Positions 34,416 to 41,551 of a DNA stretch of 41,551 nt are shown in pieces (within the stretch, counting starts at the first letter, position 1; every line of letters begins with the position of its first letter). Both the position numbers and the translations under genes were made by a program. The stretch is taken from the NCBI GenBank assembly GCA_016342745.1, contig JAEINT010000027.1, positions 1 through 41,551 of the forward strand, given 5' to 3'. The notes under the pieces are model-generated. The model searched no databases. It had not been told where the DNA came from and saw nothing but the letters and a program-made list of their open reading frames with translations. Source of the stretch: Labilibaculum sp. Lineage in GTDB: Bacteria > Bacteroidota > Bacteroidia > Bacteroidales > Marinifilaceae.

Positions 34416-35222
34416 TTATAAATTAAATTCTAAAGTGACAACAGAACCTGGAAATTCATTCTCATAAATTTTTGAGAATGTACGGTGCTTTACTTGTTTC
34501 CAAACACCATCACCCGACATTATCTGAATTCGACCTTCGTTTTGTTTAATAAACTGCCTAATGGTATAAAGACCTATTCCTTTTCGGGTATTCTTTTGAG
34601 TTGTGTGCCCTTGCTCCACTGCCCATTCAATACCTCCAACTCCATTCAAACTTTTTTTAGTTGCTTTATTCACTAACAAATTAAAAGGCCTTCCCAAATC
34701 AACGATGCTAACACAAAGTTTCTTGTTGTACACCGAATAATAATGAGCTATAAATACTTCTTTGCAATTACTATGTGCAAAAGCATTTCGAAATATCTCT
34801 ACAATGCACAATTGCACAGCCATCTTTAATTGCTGATTTAAGCTAATTTCAGGACGTTCAGGAAAGATTCTTGAGTCTAGATAATCGGACAAGGCTTCTT
34901 CGTCTTCTGTGGCGAATTGTTGGCATTTCACAAAACTCTTCCACAAGTATTTGCGAGCAGAACCATTTACTAATTTTTTGGTATTAAATAAATTCTGAAT
35001 AGGCGATTGAATATTCTGTAAACGAATTTTATTTTTTCTTCGCTCTAAACCTGCAATCAGACCAGCTAAAATGGCAAAAAGGTTCGATTCAATAACTTTA
35101 GTGTTCGAAAAATCGAAAACAATACGATCCTCGAAACAATTTTTTGTTTGCTCATGTATTTTCGAAAAGAATACATAGCCCTGAAAATTGTTCACTAATT
35201 TATATGGGATTTCAATTACCAT
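34416..35222 (-). CDS. STAS-like/HATPase fusion protein
   Basis: The 268-residue protein joins two regulatory folds. Residues 1-85 resemble a STAS-like segment (RIVFDFSNTKVIESNLFAIL, the pattern of anti-sigma antagonist proteins). Residues 120-268 form a GHKL ATPase: N-box VEIFRNAFAHS (Glu142, Asn146), G1 box SIVDLGRPF (Asp175, Gly177), and G2 box RKGIGLYTIRQF (Gly215, Gly217). It looks like an RsbW/SpoIIAB-type anti-sigma kinase with its antagonist-like partner domain in the same chain. No phosphatase or receiver is attached, and no dimerisation/phosphoacceptor histidine domain is seen. Function is unknown; a partner-switching role is inference. Confidence 0.75.
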   Translation of the reverse strand: MVIEIPYKLVNNFQGYVFFSKIHEQTKNCFEDRIVFDFSNTKVIESNLFAILAGLIAGLERRKNKIRLQNIQSPIQNLFNTKKLVNGSARKYLWKSFVKCQQFATEDEEALSDYLDSRIFPERPEISLNQQLKMAVQLCIVEIFRNAFAHSNCKEVFIAHYYSVYNKKLCVSIVDLGRPFNLLVNKATKKSLNGVGGIEWAVEQGHTTQKNTRKGIGLYTIRQFIKQNEGRIQIMSGDGVWKQVKHRTFSKIYENEFPGSVVTLEFNL

Positions 35223-35306
35223 TTTACAATCATTTTAATTCATCAGCCTTAATAAAAGGGAATTGGCTAAGATAAAAATTCTAATGAATATTTCACTTAC
35301 TAGAAT

Positions 35307-35334
35307 AAAAAAAGCGACCCAATAATGGGTCGCT
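35307..35334 (-). terminator. Terminator of the TPR lipoprotein gene
   Basis: AGCGACCCA and TGGGTCGCT form a perfect 9-bp stem with a 4-nt loop, followed by seven T residues on the minus strand. Confidence 0.9.
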
Positions 35335-35359
35335 TATTAATATTTTAATGAATAACGAA

Positions 35360-37084
35360 TTATTCAACAATAGCTTTGAATTTAGCATCTTCGAATACTT
35401 TAGCAAATTCCATATCAGATTTTGCAGTAGCTTTTAAAGAAGCATCTTTTGCAACAGCAGTTTCAAGGTTTGTGAAAACCAAGTTATTGTTATCTGTTCT
35501 TGCACCAACAACAGCTTTCAAGTAATAAACGATAGCAGCATCGCTAGTGTTAGCGTTCAACTTATCTAAAGCAACATTGTATTTTCCAACAAGGATGTTA
35601 GCCAATGCAGCGTTAGCAGCAGTACACTCACCGAATTGCTTAACAGCAGTATCATATTGTGCTTTCTTAACAGCAACAATACCTAAGTTGTAGTTAACTT
35701 CGTTACCTGCACCGGTAGCAGCTCCGAAAAGAACTTCAGCTTCACTTACATTACCGTTAACTAATTCAACAGCACCTAAGTTATTCTTAACAACTGGGTT
35801 GTTAGAAGAAAGTTGGTCAGCTTTTTCGAAGTTAGATTTAGCATCAGCAACTTTATTCATTCCGAATAAAATCATACCAGCATCGTTATAACCTCTCCAG
35901 TCTTTAGGAAATTGCTTTTTAGCAGCTTCGTAAACAGCTAATTTATCATCAGCAGAATCAACTAAAGTAGCAGAGAATAATAATTCTTCTACATTTAATT
36001 CAGAAGGATTATTCATTGCTAAAGATTTCAATTCAGCATCAGTTTTTCCAATTAGATCAACATTAACAGTGAATTTAGCTCTTCTTAATTTAGGAAGTAC
36101 TTCTTTCTTCACATCATCAAAAGCAGCAGAAATGTTTCTGATTTCTTTTTCACGTACTTCAGGATCTGAGTACATAGAAAGAACACGTAGAATCAACTCT
36201 TTATCTTGAATGTTTGAAGCTTTCATTAATTCTTGGAATCCAGCCCAATCTTCAGGAGTTACTTTAGATTTAAAGAACTCATCAGCAGAATACTCAGTCA
36301 TTTTAGCTTTCTTCATTTCTTTTTTGATATACTTTGAAGAAGTACCTTCACGCTTAGTAGCTAATTTTTCGTTCCAATCTTGCTTTCCATCAGGAGAAGC
36401 ATAAGCTGCAACTTCAACACCTTTGTATTCTTTGTTCTCATCCATCTTAGCAGCATCTAAATATGCTTTAAGAGCAGCGATATCTTCAGCTTTCATTTCT
36501 GACCAACGAACTTGAGAGCTGTTAATCGAATAGTGAAGATCTGCTTCTTTACTTTCTGGAATAATTCTTTGGAATGCATCTTTTCCTACAATGTTACGAG
36601 GAGCATTTTGAACCAAAGTAGCAGTAGCGATAACACCATCAGCAACTTTATATGGATCAAATTCTTGTGAGTTCTCACCTTTACTACCAACCATTCTAAT
36701 TTCAAGATCTGAAATTCTCATAGCTTGTTCGTAAGGAACTTTTCCTGTATAAGTGATTGTCTTACCTGTTTCATAAGGAACAACAGTATTGTTTCCTTGT
36801 ACTTTCTCACCTTGCAAAGTTTTTGAAGGGAAAGCTTTTTCACCAGACTCAAACTTAAGAACTGGAGTAGCAACTAAAACAACATTTTTGTTGAAATACT
36901 TTGCTGGAATGTTAACTGTAATTTTCACATCAACCATATCAGCATGAGCTTCCAATACTTCTGGAGTTACTTGATACTTGATGTTACTTGCTTCTTTCTT
37001 CATTTTACTTAAACCTGCACAGCTTGATAAAACCACAACAGATAACAGTAAAGAAGCTAGGGAAATAACCTTTGATCTTTTCAT
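35360..37084 (-). CDS. Outer-membrane-type lipoprotein with OmpA-like segment and TPR repeats
   Basis: The 574-residue protein has a lipoprotein signal with the lipobox VVLSSC (Cys22). The middle (about 205-250) has the pattern KGVEVAAYASPDGKQDWNEKLATKR, which recalls the peptidoglycan-contacting part of OmpA-like domains. The last 200 residues contain TPR-like helices (KQFPKDWRGYNDAGMILFGM and NPVVKNNLGAVELVNGNVSEA). Relatives occur widely in Bacteroidota as abundant envelope proteins. A clear -7 element, a strong terminator and an Ala/Lys-rich, even codon use suggest high expression. Exact function is unknown. Confidence 0.85.
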   Translation of the reverse strand: MKRSKVISLASLLLSVVVLSSCAGLSKMKKEASNIKYQVTPEVLEAHADMVDVKITVNIPAKYFNKNVVLVATPVLKFESGEKAFPSKTLQGEKVQGNNTVVPYETGKTITYTGKVPYEQAMRISDLEIRMVGSKGENSQEFDPYKVADGVIATATLVQNAPRNIVGKDAFQRIIPESKEADLHYSINSSQVRWSEMKAEDIAALKAYLDAAKMDENKEYKGVEVAAYASPDGKQDWNEKLATKREGTSSKYIKKEMKKAKMTEYSADEFFKSKVTPEDWAGFQELMKASNIQDKELILRVLSMYSDPEVREKEIRNISAAFDDVKKEVLPKLRRAKFTVNVDLIGKTDAELKSLAMNNPSELNVEELLFSATLVDSADDKLAVYEAAKKQFPKDWRGYNDAGMILFGMNKVADAKSNFEKADQLSSNNPVVKNNLGAVELVNGNVSEAEVLFGAATGAGNEVNYNLGIVAVKKAQYDTAVKQFGECTAANAALANILVGKYNVALDKLNANTSDAAIVYYLKAVVGARTDNNNLVFTNLETAVAKDASLKATAKSDMEFAKVFEDAKFKAIVE

Positions 37085-37134
37085 AACAACTACTTAATTA
37101 TTTTAACTTTTAAAATTATAATCTAGTTCAAAAA

Positions 37135-37142
37135 CAAATTTA
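37135..37142 (-). promoter_or_regulatory. Candidate -7 element (TAAATTTG) of the TPR lipoprotein
   Basis: The minus strand reads TAAATTTG, 51 bp before the ATG at 37084. A TTG exists 13 bp further up, closer than usual. Confidence 0.5.
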
Positions 37143-37199
37143 AGAAAATTTTATGCAAATTAAATCGATTCAACCATTTTATTTGGCTTTTCAAGGCTT

Positions 37200-37835
37200 T
37201 CAGAGAATGATTCTATTAACACCTTTTTTACAATCAGCATTAAAAATTGCTTTGGAGATTTTAAGATAATCTTCTGTGTTGTTAACAAAGTCAAGTTCAT
37301 TGGTATCAATTATCAGAAAACTAAGCTCTTGCTGTTGCTTAAAAAACTCAAAATAACTATCCTGAATTTTTTGCAAATAATCTGCTGAAATATCTTGTTC
37401 ATACTCTCTTCCTCTACTTTTTATGTTGTCTAACAATTTATCTACGCTAGAATGTAAATAAACGTATAGGTCTGGTTTTGGTAAAGAATTATGGATAATA
37501 TGGAAAAACTGACGATATAGGTTATATTCGTCATCTTGTAGGGTTTGCTTCGAAAAAATCAATGATTTCATGAAGTAATAATCTGCAATCGTAAAAGATT
37601 TAAACAAATCTCTCTCACTCAATTCATTCTTTAATTGATTGTATCGATCGGCTAGAAATGACATTTCTAAAGGAAAAGAATACTTCTCTTGATCTTCATA
37701 AAACTTCGGTAAAAAGGGATTATTTGCAAACTGTTCTAAAATCAGTTTAGCATTATATTCTTCTGCAATTTTATGAGAAAGTGAGGTTTTTCCTGCACCA
37801 ATATTTCCTTCTATTACGATAAACTTATAATCCAT
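37200..37835 (-). CDS. Deoxynucleoside kinase (dGK/dCK/dAK family)
   Basis: The 211-residue protein has the P-loop EGNIGAGKTSL (residues 9-19), the substrate-binding ILEQFANNPFL, the DRY segment in FLADRYNQL, and the lid region IKSRGREYEQDI. It phosphorylates deoxynucleosides to monophosphates in the salvage pathway. The base preference (dA, dG or dC) cannot be read from the sequence. It stands alone on the minus strand, 115 bp from the TPR lipoprotein gene. Confidence 0.88.
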   Translation of the reverse strand: MDYKFIVIEGNIGAGKTSLSHKIAEEYNAKLILEQFANNPFLPKFYEDQEKYSFPLEMSFLADRYNQLKNELSERDLFKSFTIADYYFMKSLIFSKQTLQDDEYNLYRQFFHIIHNSLPKPDLYVYLHSSVDKLLDNIKSRGREYEQDISADYLQKIQDSYFEFFKQQQELSFLIIDTNELDFVNNTEDYLKISKAIFNADCKKGVNRIIL

Positions 37836-38015
37836 TAATAACGACTTACAGATTTAGAGACATAAAAATAAATAATGAGGCGTAAATATCAGACTTTTTT
37901 TAAGAAAAGGATTAGTCAAAAGCCTTAATTTATTAACAATATTTTTTCTTGTGAAAAAAGTGTCCTTTCTCAAAAATAATAATCACAATTCACTCATGAT
38001 ATTTTAAGAAGAAAA

Positions 38016-38504
38016 TTAGATTTGCTTCCCATTTCGAAGGTAAAATTTATCCTTTCGACTTCCCAAAACATTACCAGCAAACATTCCTACTCCTGCAGCT
38101 AAGAAAAATGTGGTTGGATGAAATGAATAGAATATTCCAAAGGAAAGCAATAAACCAAAACAAGCTCCAACTAAAGTGAAAATTGCAGAATAGGTATAAG
38201 TAAAATGATGGGCTTGATAAACATCATGTTGTACTTTAAGATGTTTAATCAATTTCTCTACTCTCTTTTCATACTCACTTCTATTTACCCCAGACTTATT
38301 AATCAATCGATCCAGATCATTTACAATTTCCTCTAATTCCTTCCGCGAATATTTACAGTCTAGGCAATTCTTTTGATTCTGAAGTAATTTTGCAATTCGT
38401 TTCAGCTTCTCGATCTGATAAAACCGATAATCCTTTATCGATATGTACAAATCAATTTGCTCATCTATATTTTTTGATATTTCTTCGATCCAGTTCTCTT
38501 CCAT
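38016..38504 (-). CDS. Hypothetical protein with coiled coil and two C-terminal membrane segments
   Basis: I do not recognise this 162-residue protein. Residues 1-95 are charged and probably helical or coiled, with a CLDC pair near 48-51. Two hydrophobic segments follow (about 103-127 and 130-146), the second rich in Gly. The C-terminus is short and basic (SRKDKFYLRNGKQI). A TAACTTTG motif lies 25 bp upstream. Neighbours (pnp, dNK) do not suggest a role. Confidence 0.7.
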   Translation of the reverse strand: MEENWIEEISKNIDEQIDLYISIKDYRFYQIEKLKRIAKLLQNQKNCLDCKYSRKELEEIVNDLDRLINKSGVNRSEYEKRVEKLIKHLKVQHDVYQAHHFTYTYSAIFTLVGACFGLLLSFGIFYSFHPTTFFLAAGVGMFAGNVLGSRKDKFYLRNGKQI

Positions 38505-38528
38505 AAAAGCATTTCCTAAATAATTCTA

Positions 38529-38536
38529 CAAAGTTA
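38529..38536 (-). promoter_or_regulatory. Candidate -7 element (TAACTTTG) of the small membrane protein
   Basis: The minus strand reads TAACTTTG, 25 bp before the ATG at 38504, with a TTG about 16 bp upstream. Confidence 0.5.
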
Positions 38537-38553
38537 ATCATTCAATAAACATC

Positions 38554-38584
38554 AAAAAAAAATCCCGGAATAAATCCGGGATTT
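38554..38584 (-). terminator. pnp terminator
   Basis: AAATCCCGGA (38560-38569) pairs with TCCGGGATTT (38575-38584) over 10 bp; on the minus strand a run of T residues follows, 22 bp after the pnp stop. Confidence 0.9.
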
Positions 38585-38605
38585 CTAAATCGTATAATTG
38601 ATTTA

Positions 38606-40738
38606 TTATTTATCGTTTCTCTCAGGCTTTGGTAATAAAGCTTTTCTAGAAAGTTTTAATTTACCAGATTTAGCATCAACTTCAATCAGTTTCACTTCAA
38701 TAATCTGACCTTCTTTTAATACTTCATCAACCGTATTTAATCTGCGGTGTTCTATTTCAGAAATATGTAATAATCCATCTTTACCAGGAAGTACTTCAAC
38801 AAAAGCACCAAAAGCAACAATAGATTTTACTTTTCCTTTATAGATTTCTCCAACCTCAGGAATAGCAACAATACCTTTGATACGAGCTAAAGCTGCATCA
38901 ATAGCTTCTTTATTATCGGCAGAAATATCAACAACACCTTTGTTGTCAACCTCTTCAATAACAAGAACGGCACCAGTAACTTCTTGAATCTCTTGAATAA
39001 TTTTTCCACCTGGTCCGATTACAGCACCAATCATTTCTTTTGGAATTTCAATAGATACAATACGAGGAGCATGAGGTTTCAAATCTTCTCTTGGTTCTTC
39101 TATAGTCTCTGCTACCTTATCCAATATGTGAAGACGACCATCACGAGCCTGGTTCAATGCTTGAGCTAACACTTCATAAGGAAGTCCATCAACTTTAATA
39201 TCCATTTGAGTAGCAGTAATACCGTTTTTAGTACCTGTTACTTTAAAGTCCATATCACCTAAGTGATCTTCATCTCCTAGAATATCAGACAATACAGCAT
39301 ATTTCTTAGCTCCTTCTGTTGAGATCAATCCCATTGCAATACCTGTCACTGGGTTTTTAATCTTAATACCAGCATCCATTAACGCCAATGTTCCTGCACA
39401 TACAGTAGCCATTGAAGAAGAACCATTAGATTCTAAGATATCTGAAACAACACGGATAGCATATGGAGAATCTGTAGGAATCATTCCTTTAAGAGCTCTA
39501 AATGCAAGGTTACCATGACCAACTTCTCTACGGCTAACACCACGATTTGGACGAGCATCTCCAGTTGAGAATGAAGGGAAGTTATAATGAAGAACAAATT
39601 TCTCTTTTCCTCTGTACAAAACATCATCTACCATTTTCTCATCCAACTTAGTACCTAAAGTAACTGAAGTTAAAGATTGAGTTTCACCTCTGGTAAACAC
39701 AGCAGAACCGTGAGCACCTGGTAAATAATCGATTTCAGACCAAATTGGACGAATTTCATCAGTCTTACGACCATCTAAACGAACACGATCTTCTAAAACC
39801 ATTTCTCTAATAGCATCTTTCTCAACATCGTGGTAGTAACGACCAATCAAAGATTTGTTAATCTCTGTTGCTTCTTTACCCTCTGAATATTCAGCTATAA
39901 ATTCTTCTTTAATTGCACCAAATGCAGCAGCACGTTCGTGCTTATTTGGGTTCTGCAATCTTGCAGCTGCTAATACTTTAGCATATGTTTTTTCCACGAT
40001 CAACTGACGAAGTTCTTCGTCATTTGTTTCGTGACAATATTCTCTTTTTACAGTTTTACCTGTTAACTCAGCCAACTCAATTTGAGCTTGACATTGTACT
40101 TTAATAGCTTCATGACCGAATTTGATAGCTTCTAACATTTCAGCTTCAGAAATTTCGTCCATTTCACCTTCAACCATCATGATGTTATCCATGGTAGCTG
40201 CAATAATCATATCAAGATCAGCAGTTGCTAATTCTTCACGACCAGGATTGATCATCATTTTTCCATCGATACGTGCAACACGAACCTCAGAAATTGGTTC
40301 TGCAAATGGCACATCAGAAACAGCAAGTGCAGCAGAAGCAGCTAATCCAGCAAGGGCATCAGGCATATCATTTGCATCAACAGAAATAAGGTTAATGGTT
40401 ACAAATGTTTCTGCGTGGTAATCAGCTGGGAATAATGGACGTAGAGCACGATCCACAAGACGACAAACAAGAATTTCATAATCAGAAGGTCTACCTTCAC
40501 GCTTCATGAAACCTCCAGGAAATCTACCTAGAGCACTAAATTTCTCTTTATATTCTACCGATAAAGGCATAAAATCAACATCAGCCTTTGCATCTTTTGC
40601 AGACACAACTGTAGCCAACAACATGGTCTTACCCATTTTTACTACTACAGATCCATCAGCTTGTTTTGCTAATTTCCCTGTTTCAATTGTGATGGACCTT
40701 CCATCACCTAAATCAATTATTTTTTCGATCACTTTCAT
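38606..40738 (-). CDS. pnp: Polynucleotide phosphorylase
   Basis: I place the start at the ATG at 40738 ([21 protein letters not shown]), giving 710 residues, the usual PNPase size. An open frame extends 23 codons further up, but it lacks family similarity. PNPase degrades RNA 3'-5' with phosphate and can add tails. In order are two RNase PH-type domains (second with [22 protein letters not shown]), a KH domain ([20 protein letters not shown]) and an S1 domain ([33 protein letters not shown]). It lies downstream of rpsO with a hairpin in between, as in many bacteria. Confidence 0.97.
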   Translation of the reverse strand: MKVIEKIIDLGDGRSITIETGKLAKQADGSVVVKMGKTMLLATVVSAKDAKADVDFMPLSVEYKEKFSALGRFPGGFMKREGRPSDYEILVCRLVDRALRPLFPADYHAETFVTINLISVDANDMPDALAGLAASAALAVSDVPFAEPISEVRVARIDGKMMINPGREELATADLDMIIAATMDNIMMVEGEMDEISEAEMLEAIKFGHEAIKVQCQAQIELAELTGKTVKREYCHETNDEELRQLIVEKTYAKVLAAARLQNPNKHERAAAFGAIKEEFIAEYSEGKEATEINKSLIGRYYHDVEKDAIREMVLEDRVRLDGRKTDEIRPIWSEIDYLPGAHGSAVFTRGETQSLTSVTLGTKLDEKMVDDVLYRGKEKFVLHYNFPSFSTGDARPNRGVSRREVGHGNLAFRALKGMIPTDSPYAIRVVSDILESNGSSSMATVCAGTLALMDAGIKIKNPVTGIAMGLISTEGAKKYAVLSDILGDEDHLGDMDFKVTGTKNGITATQMDIKVDGLPYEVLAQALNQARDGRLHILDKVAETIEEPREDLKPHAPRIVSIEIPKEMIGAVIGPGGKIIQEIQEVTGAVLVIEEVDNKGVVDISADNKEAIDAALARIKGIVAIPEVGEIYKGKVKSIVAFGAFVEVLPGKDGLLHISEIEHRRLNTVDEVLKEGQIIEVKLIEVDAKSGKLKLSRKALLPKPERNDK

Positions 40739-40797
40739 CTTTGTGTAGTTTAATTCACACTTTTCTTTGGATAAGCAACAAGGTGTTGCCTGAAATA

Positions 40798-40830
40798 TAA
40801 AAAGCAATCCCGAGTAATCGGGATTGCTTT
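40798..40830 (-). terminator. Hairpin terminator/attenuator between rpsO and pnp
   Basis: AAAGCAATCCCGA (40801-40813) pairs with TCGGGATTGCTTT (40818-40830) as a perfect 13-bp stem with a 4-nt loop, followed on the minus strand by TTTTTATATTT. It lies 9 bp after rpsO. It can end rpsO mRNA, and read-through would carry a long hairpin ahead of pnp. Confidence 0.85.
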
Positions 40831-40839
40831 AATATGATA

Positions 40840-41109
40840 TTATTTACGAATATTTAAAGCTTTAATGATAGCTCTGTATCTTTCAATATCTTTTGCTTTT
40901 AAGTAATCAAGAAGATTTCTTCTCTTACCTACTAACAATTGCAGTGCACGTTGGGTACTGTAATCTTTTCTATTTTCTTTCAAGTGGTCAGTTAAATGAC
41001 TAATACGGTATGAAAACAAAGCGATTTGAGATTCTGCAGTCCCAGTATCTTTGTTAGACTTCCCGTACTTCTCGAAAAGCTCTTGCTTTTTCTCTGCTGA
41101 TAAATACAT
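40840..41109 (-). CDS. rpsO: 30S ribosomal protein S15
   Basis: The 89-residue protein contains the family stretch TGTAESQIALFSYRISHLTDHLKENRKDYSTQRALQLLVGKRRNLLDYL split over its helices, and has the usual length. S15 is a primary 16S-rRNA-binding protein of the small subunit. A well-spaced TTG/TAATTTTG promoter lies upstream, and pnp follows beyond a terminator-like hairpin. Confidence 0.98.
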   Translation of the reverse strand: MYLSAEKKQELFEKYGKSNKDTGTAESQIALFSYRISHLTDHLKENRKDYSTQRALQLLVGKRRNLLDYLKAKDIERYRAIIKALNIRK

Positions 41110-41167
41110 AATTCTTTTTTTGAATTTTTAAAAATATAATAATTGACTGCTCAACACAATCAGTTCG

Positions 41168-41197
41168 CAAAATTAAGCAATATTTTCTACAAAGCAA
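41168..41197 (-). promoter_or_regulatory. Promoter of rpsO
   Basis: On the minus strand a TTG (rc of 41195-41197) precedes TAATTTTG (rc of 41168-41175) with a 19-bp spacer, the best -33/-7 pair in the window. The ATG of rpsO is about 50 nt after the predicted start. Confidence 0.7.
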
Positions 41198-41248
41198 GAT
41201 ATCAACACAAAAACATCGTCTTAATCTATTGAATTATTGCTATTTATT

Positions 41249-41300
41249 CCAATAAAATTTTCGCTTTGCATAAAGATTAAAATCAACCAATAAAATTTTC
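41249..41300. repeat. 14-bp direct repeat pair
   Basis: CCAATAAAATTTTC occurs at 41249-41262 and 41287-41300, 38 bp apart start to start, in the gap between rpsO and the 5S gene. Confidence 0.8.
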
Positions 41301-41435
41301 CTTTTCAATGAAGTTAAACAAGCTTGGTTTACAGAATTGAATACCTAAAAAAGAGTCTTACTACTTATGAAATATCCCAATAAATCGGGACTGTAAGAAG
41401 AGAAATTTAATGATTATATTCATATTGACTTTATC

Positions 41436-41477
41436 AAAAAAAAAAGGATAGAAACTCCGTAGAATTTCTATCCTTTT
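41436..41477 (-). terminator. rRNA operon terminator
   Basis: AAAAGGATAGAAA (41442-41454) pairs perfectly with TTTCTATCCTTTT (41465-41477). The minus-strand exit is a run of T residues, a few bases after the 5S 3' end. Confidence 0.92.
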
Positions 41478-41481
41478 AAAA

Positions 41482-41551
41482 GTTGGCGTCGACCTACTCT
41501 CCCACATTTCTGCAGTACCATCGGCGCTAACGGGCTTAACTTCTCTGTTCG
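41482..41551 (-). rRNA. rrf: 5S ribosomal RNA, 3' part (gene continues past the right edge)
   Basis: The minus strand reads CGAACAGAGAAGTTAAGCCC, then GCGCCGATGGTACTGC and GTGGGAGAGTAGGTCG, ending GACGCCAAC. These are the conserved inner and 3' segments of bacterial 5S rRNA. About 70 nt of the roughly 110-nt gene are in the window. The 16S and 23S genes should lie beyond the right edge. Confidence 0.95.

Larger units (their letters stand above)
41110..41481. other. Intergenic region between the rRNA operon and rpsO, 372 bp
   Basis: No coding frame is supported. It holds the rpsO promoter, a 14-bp direct repeat CCAATAAAATTTTC (41249-41262 and 41287-41300), a small inverted repeat around TCCC/GGGA near 41380, and the terminator of the rRNA operon. 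Confidence 0.65.

Noticed and set aside
40739-40807. N-terminal extension of 23 codons of pnp
   Set aside because: PNPase families start at the [11 protein letters not shown]-type sequence; the extension overlaps the region just after the rpsO-pnp hairpin and lacks similarity.

Overview
The window reads as chromosomal DNA of a low-GC member of the Bacteroidota, most likely a marine Bacteroidales/Marinilabiliales-type organism. The support is the promoter motif TAnnTTTG found ahead of many genes, a DUF4294 protein, choice-of-anchor L / SprB-type surface proteins, a fused glycine dehydrogenase, a 'PASTA without kinase' gene next to rluD and ddl, and the general lack of strong Shine-Dalgarno sequences. 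The genus is inference only.

Left part (1-9331, minus strand): three consecutive genes for large secreted, multi-domain surface proteins. The one cut by the left edge carries nearly identical 74-residue tandem repeats. The other two are paralogues that share about 825 C-terminal residues (Calx-beta, choice-of-anchor L, PKD-like and SprB-like modules) and end with the same short tail, without a recognisable type IX sorting domain.

Middle part (9574-29316): mostly housekeeping genes. They are a YjjG-type HAD phosphatase, a secreted amidotransferase-like protein, dnaB, ispE, a biotin carrier/carboxyltransferase pair, an LptF/G permease with tgt, a glycosyltransferase overlapping an ECF-type sigma factor, rsmG, rpmH (only 52 codons), PASTA-rluD-ddl, gcvP and an MBL-fold hydrolase. 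A stand-alone structured RNA candidate (about 10393-10590) with its own promoter and terminator lies between two convergent genes.

Right part (29444-41551): thpR, elbB, a small membrane protein, a DUF4294 protein, arginine deiminase, a SpoU methyltransferase, a STAS-like/HATPase fusion, a TPR lipoprotein, a deoxynucleoside kinase, a small membrane protein, and rpsO-pnp. The 3' end of a 5S rRNA gene on the minus strand, with its terminator, shows that an rRNA operon enters from the right edge.

No CRISPR array, insertion sequence, prophage or obvious defence island was seen. The most interesting items are the structured RNA candidate, the pair of anchor-L surface proteins, a glycosyltransferase that has lost its catalytic acidic motifs while staying coupled to a sigma factor, a Tgt that lacks three of four zinc ligands, a STAS-HATPase fusion, and a hairpin-rich intergenic repeat element at 32111-32223.
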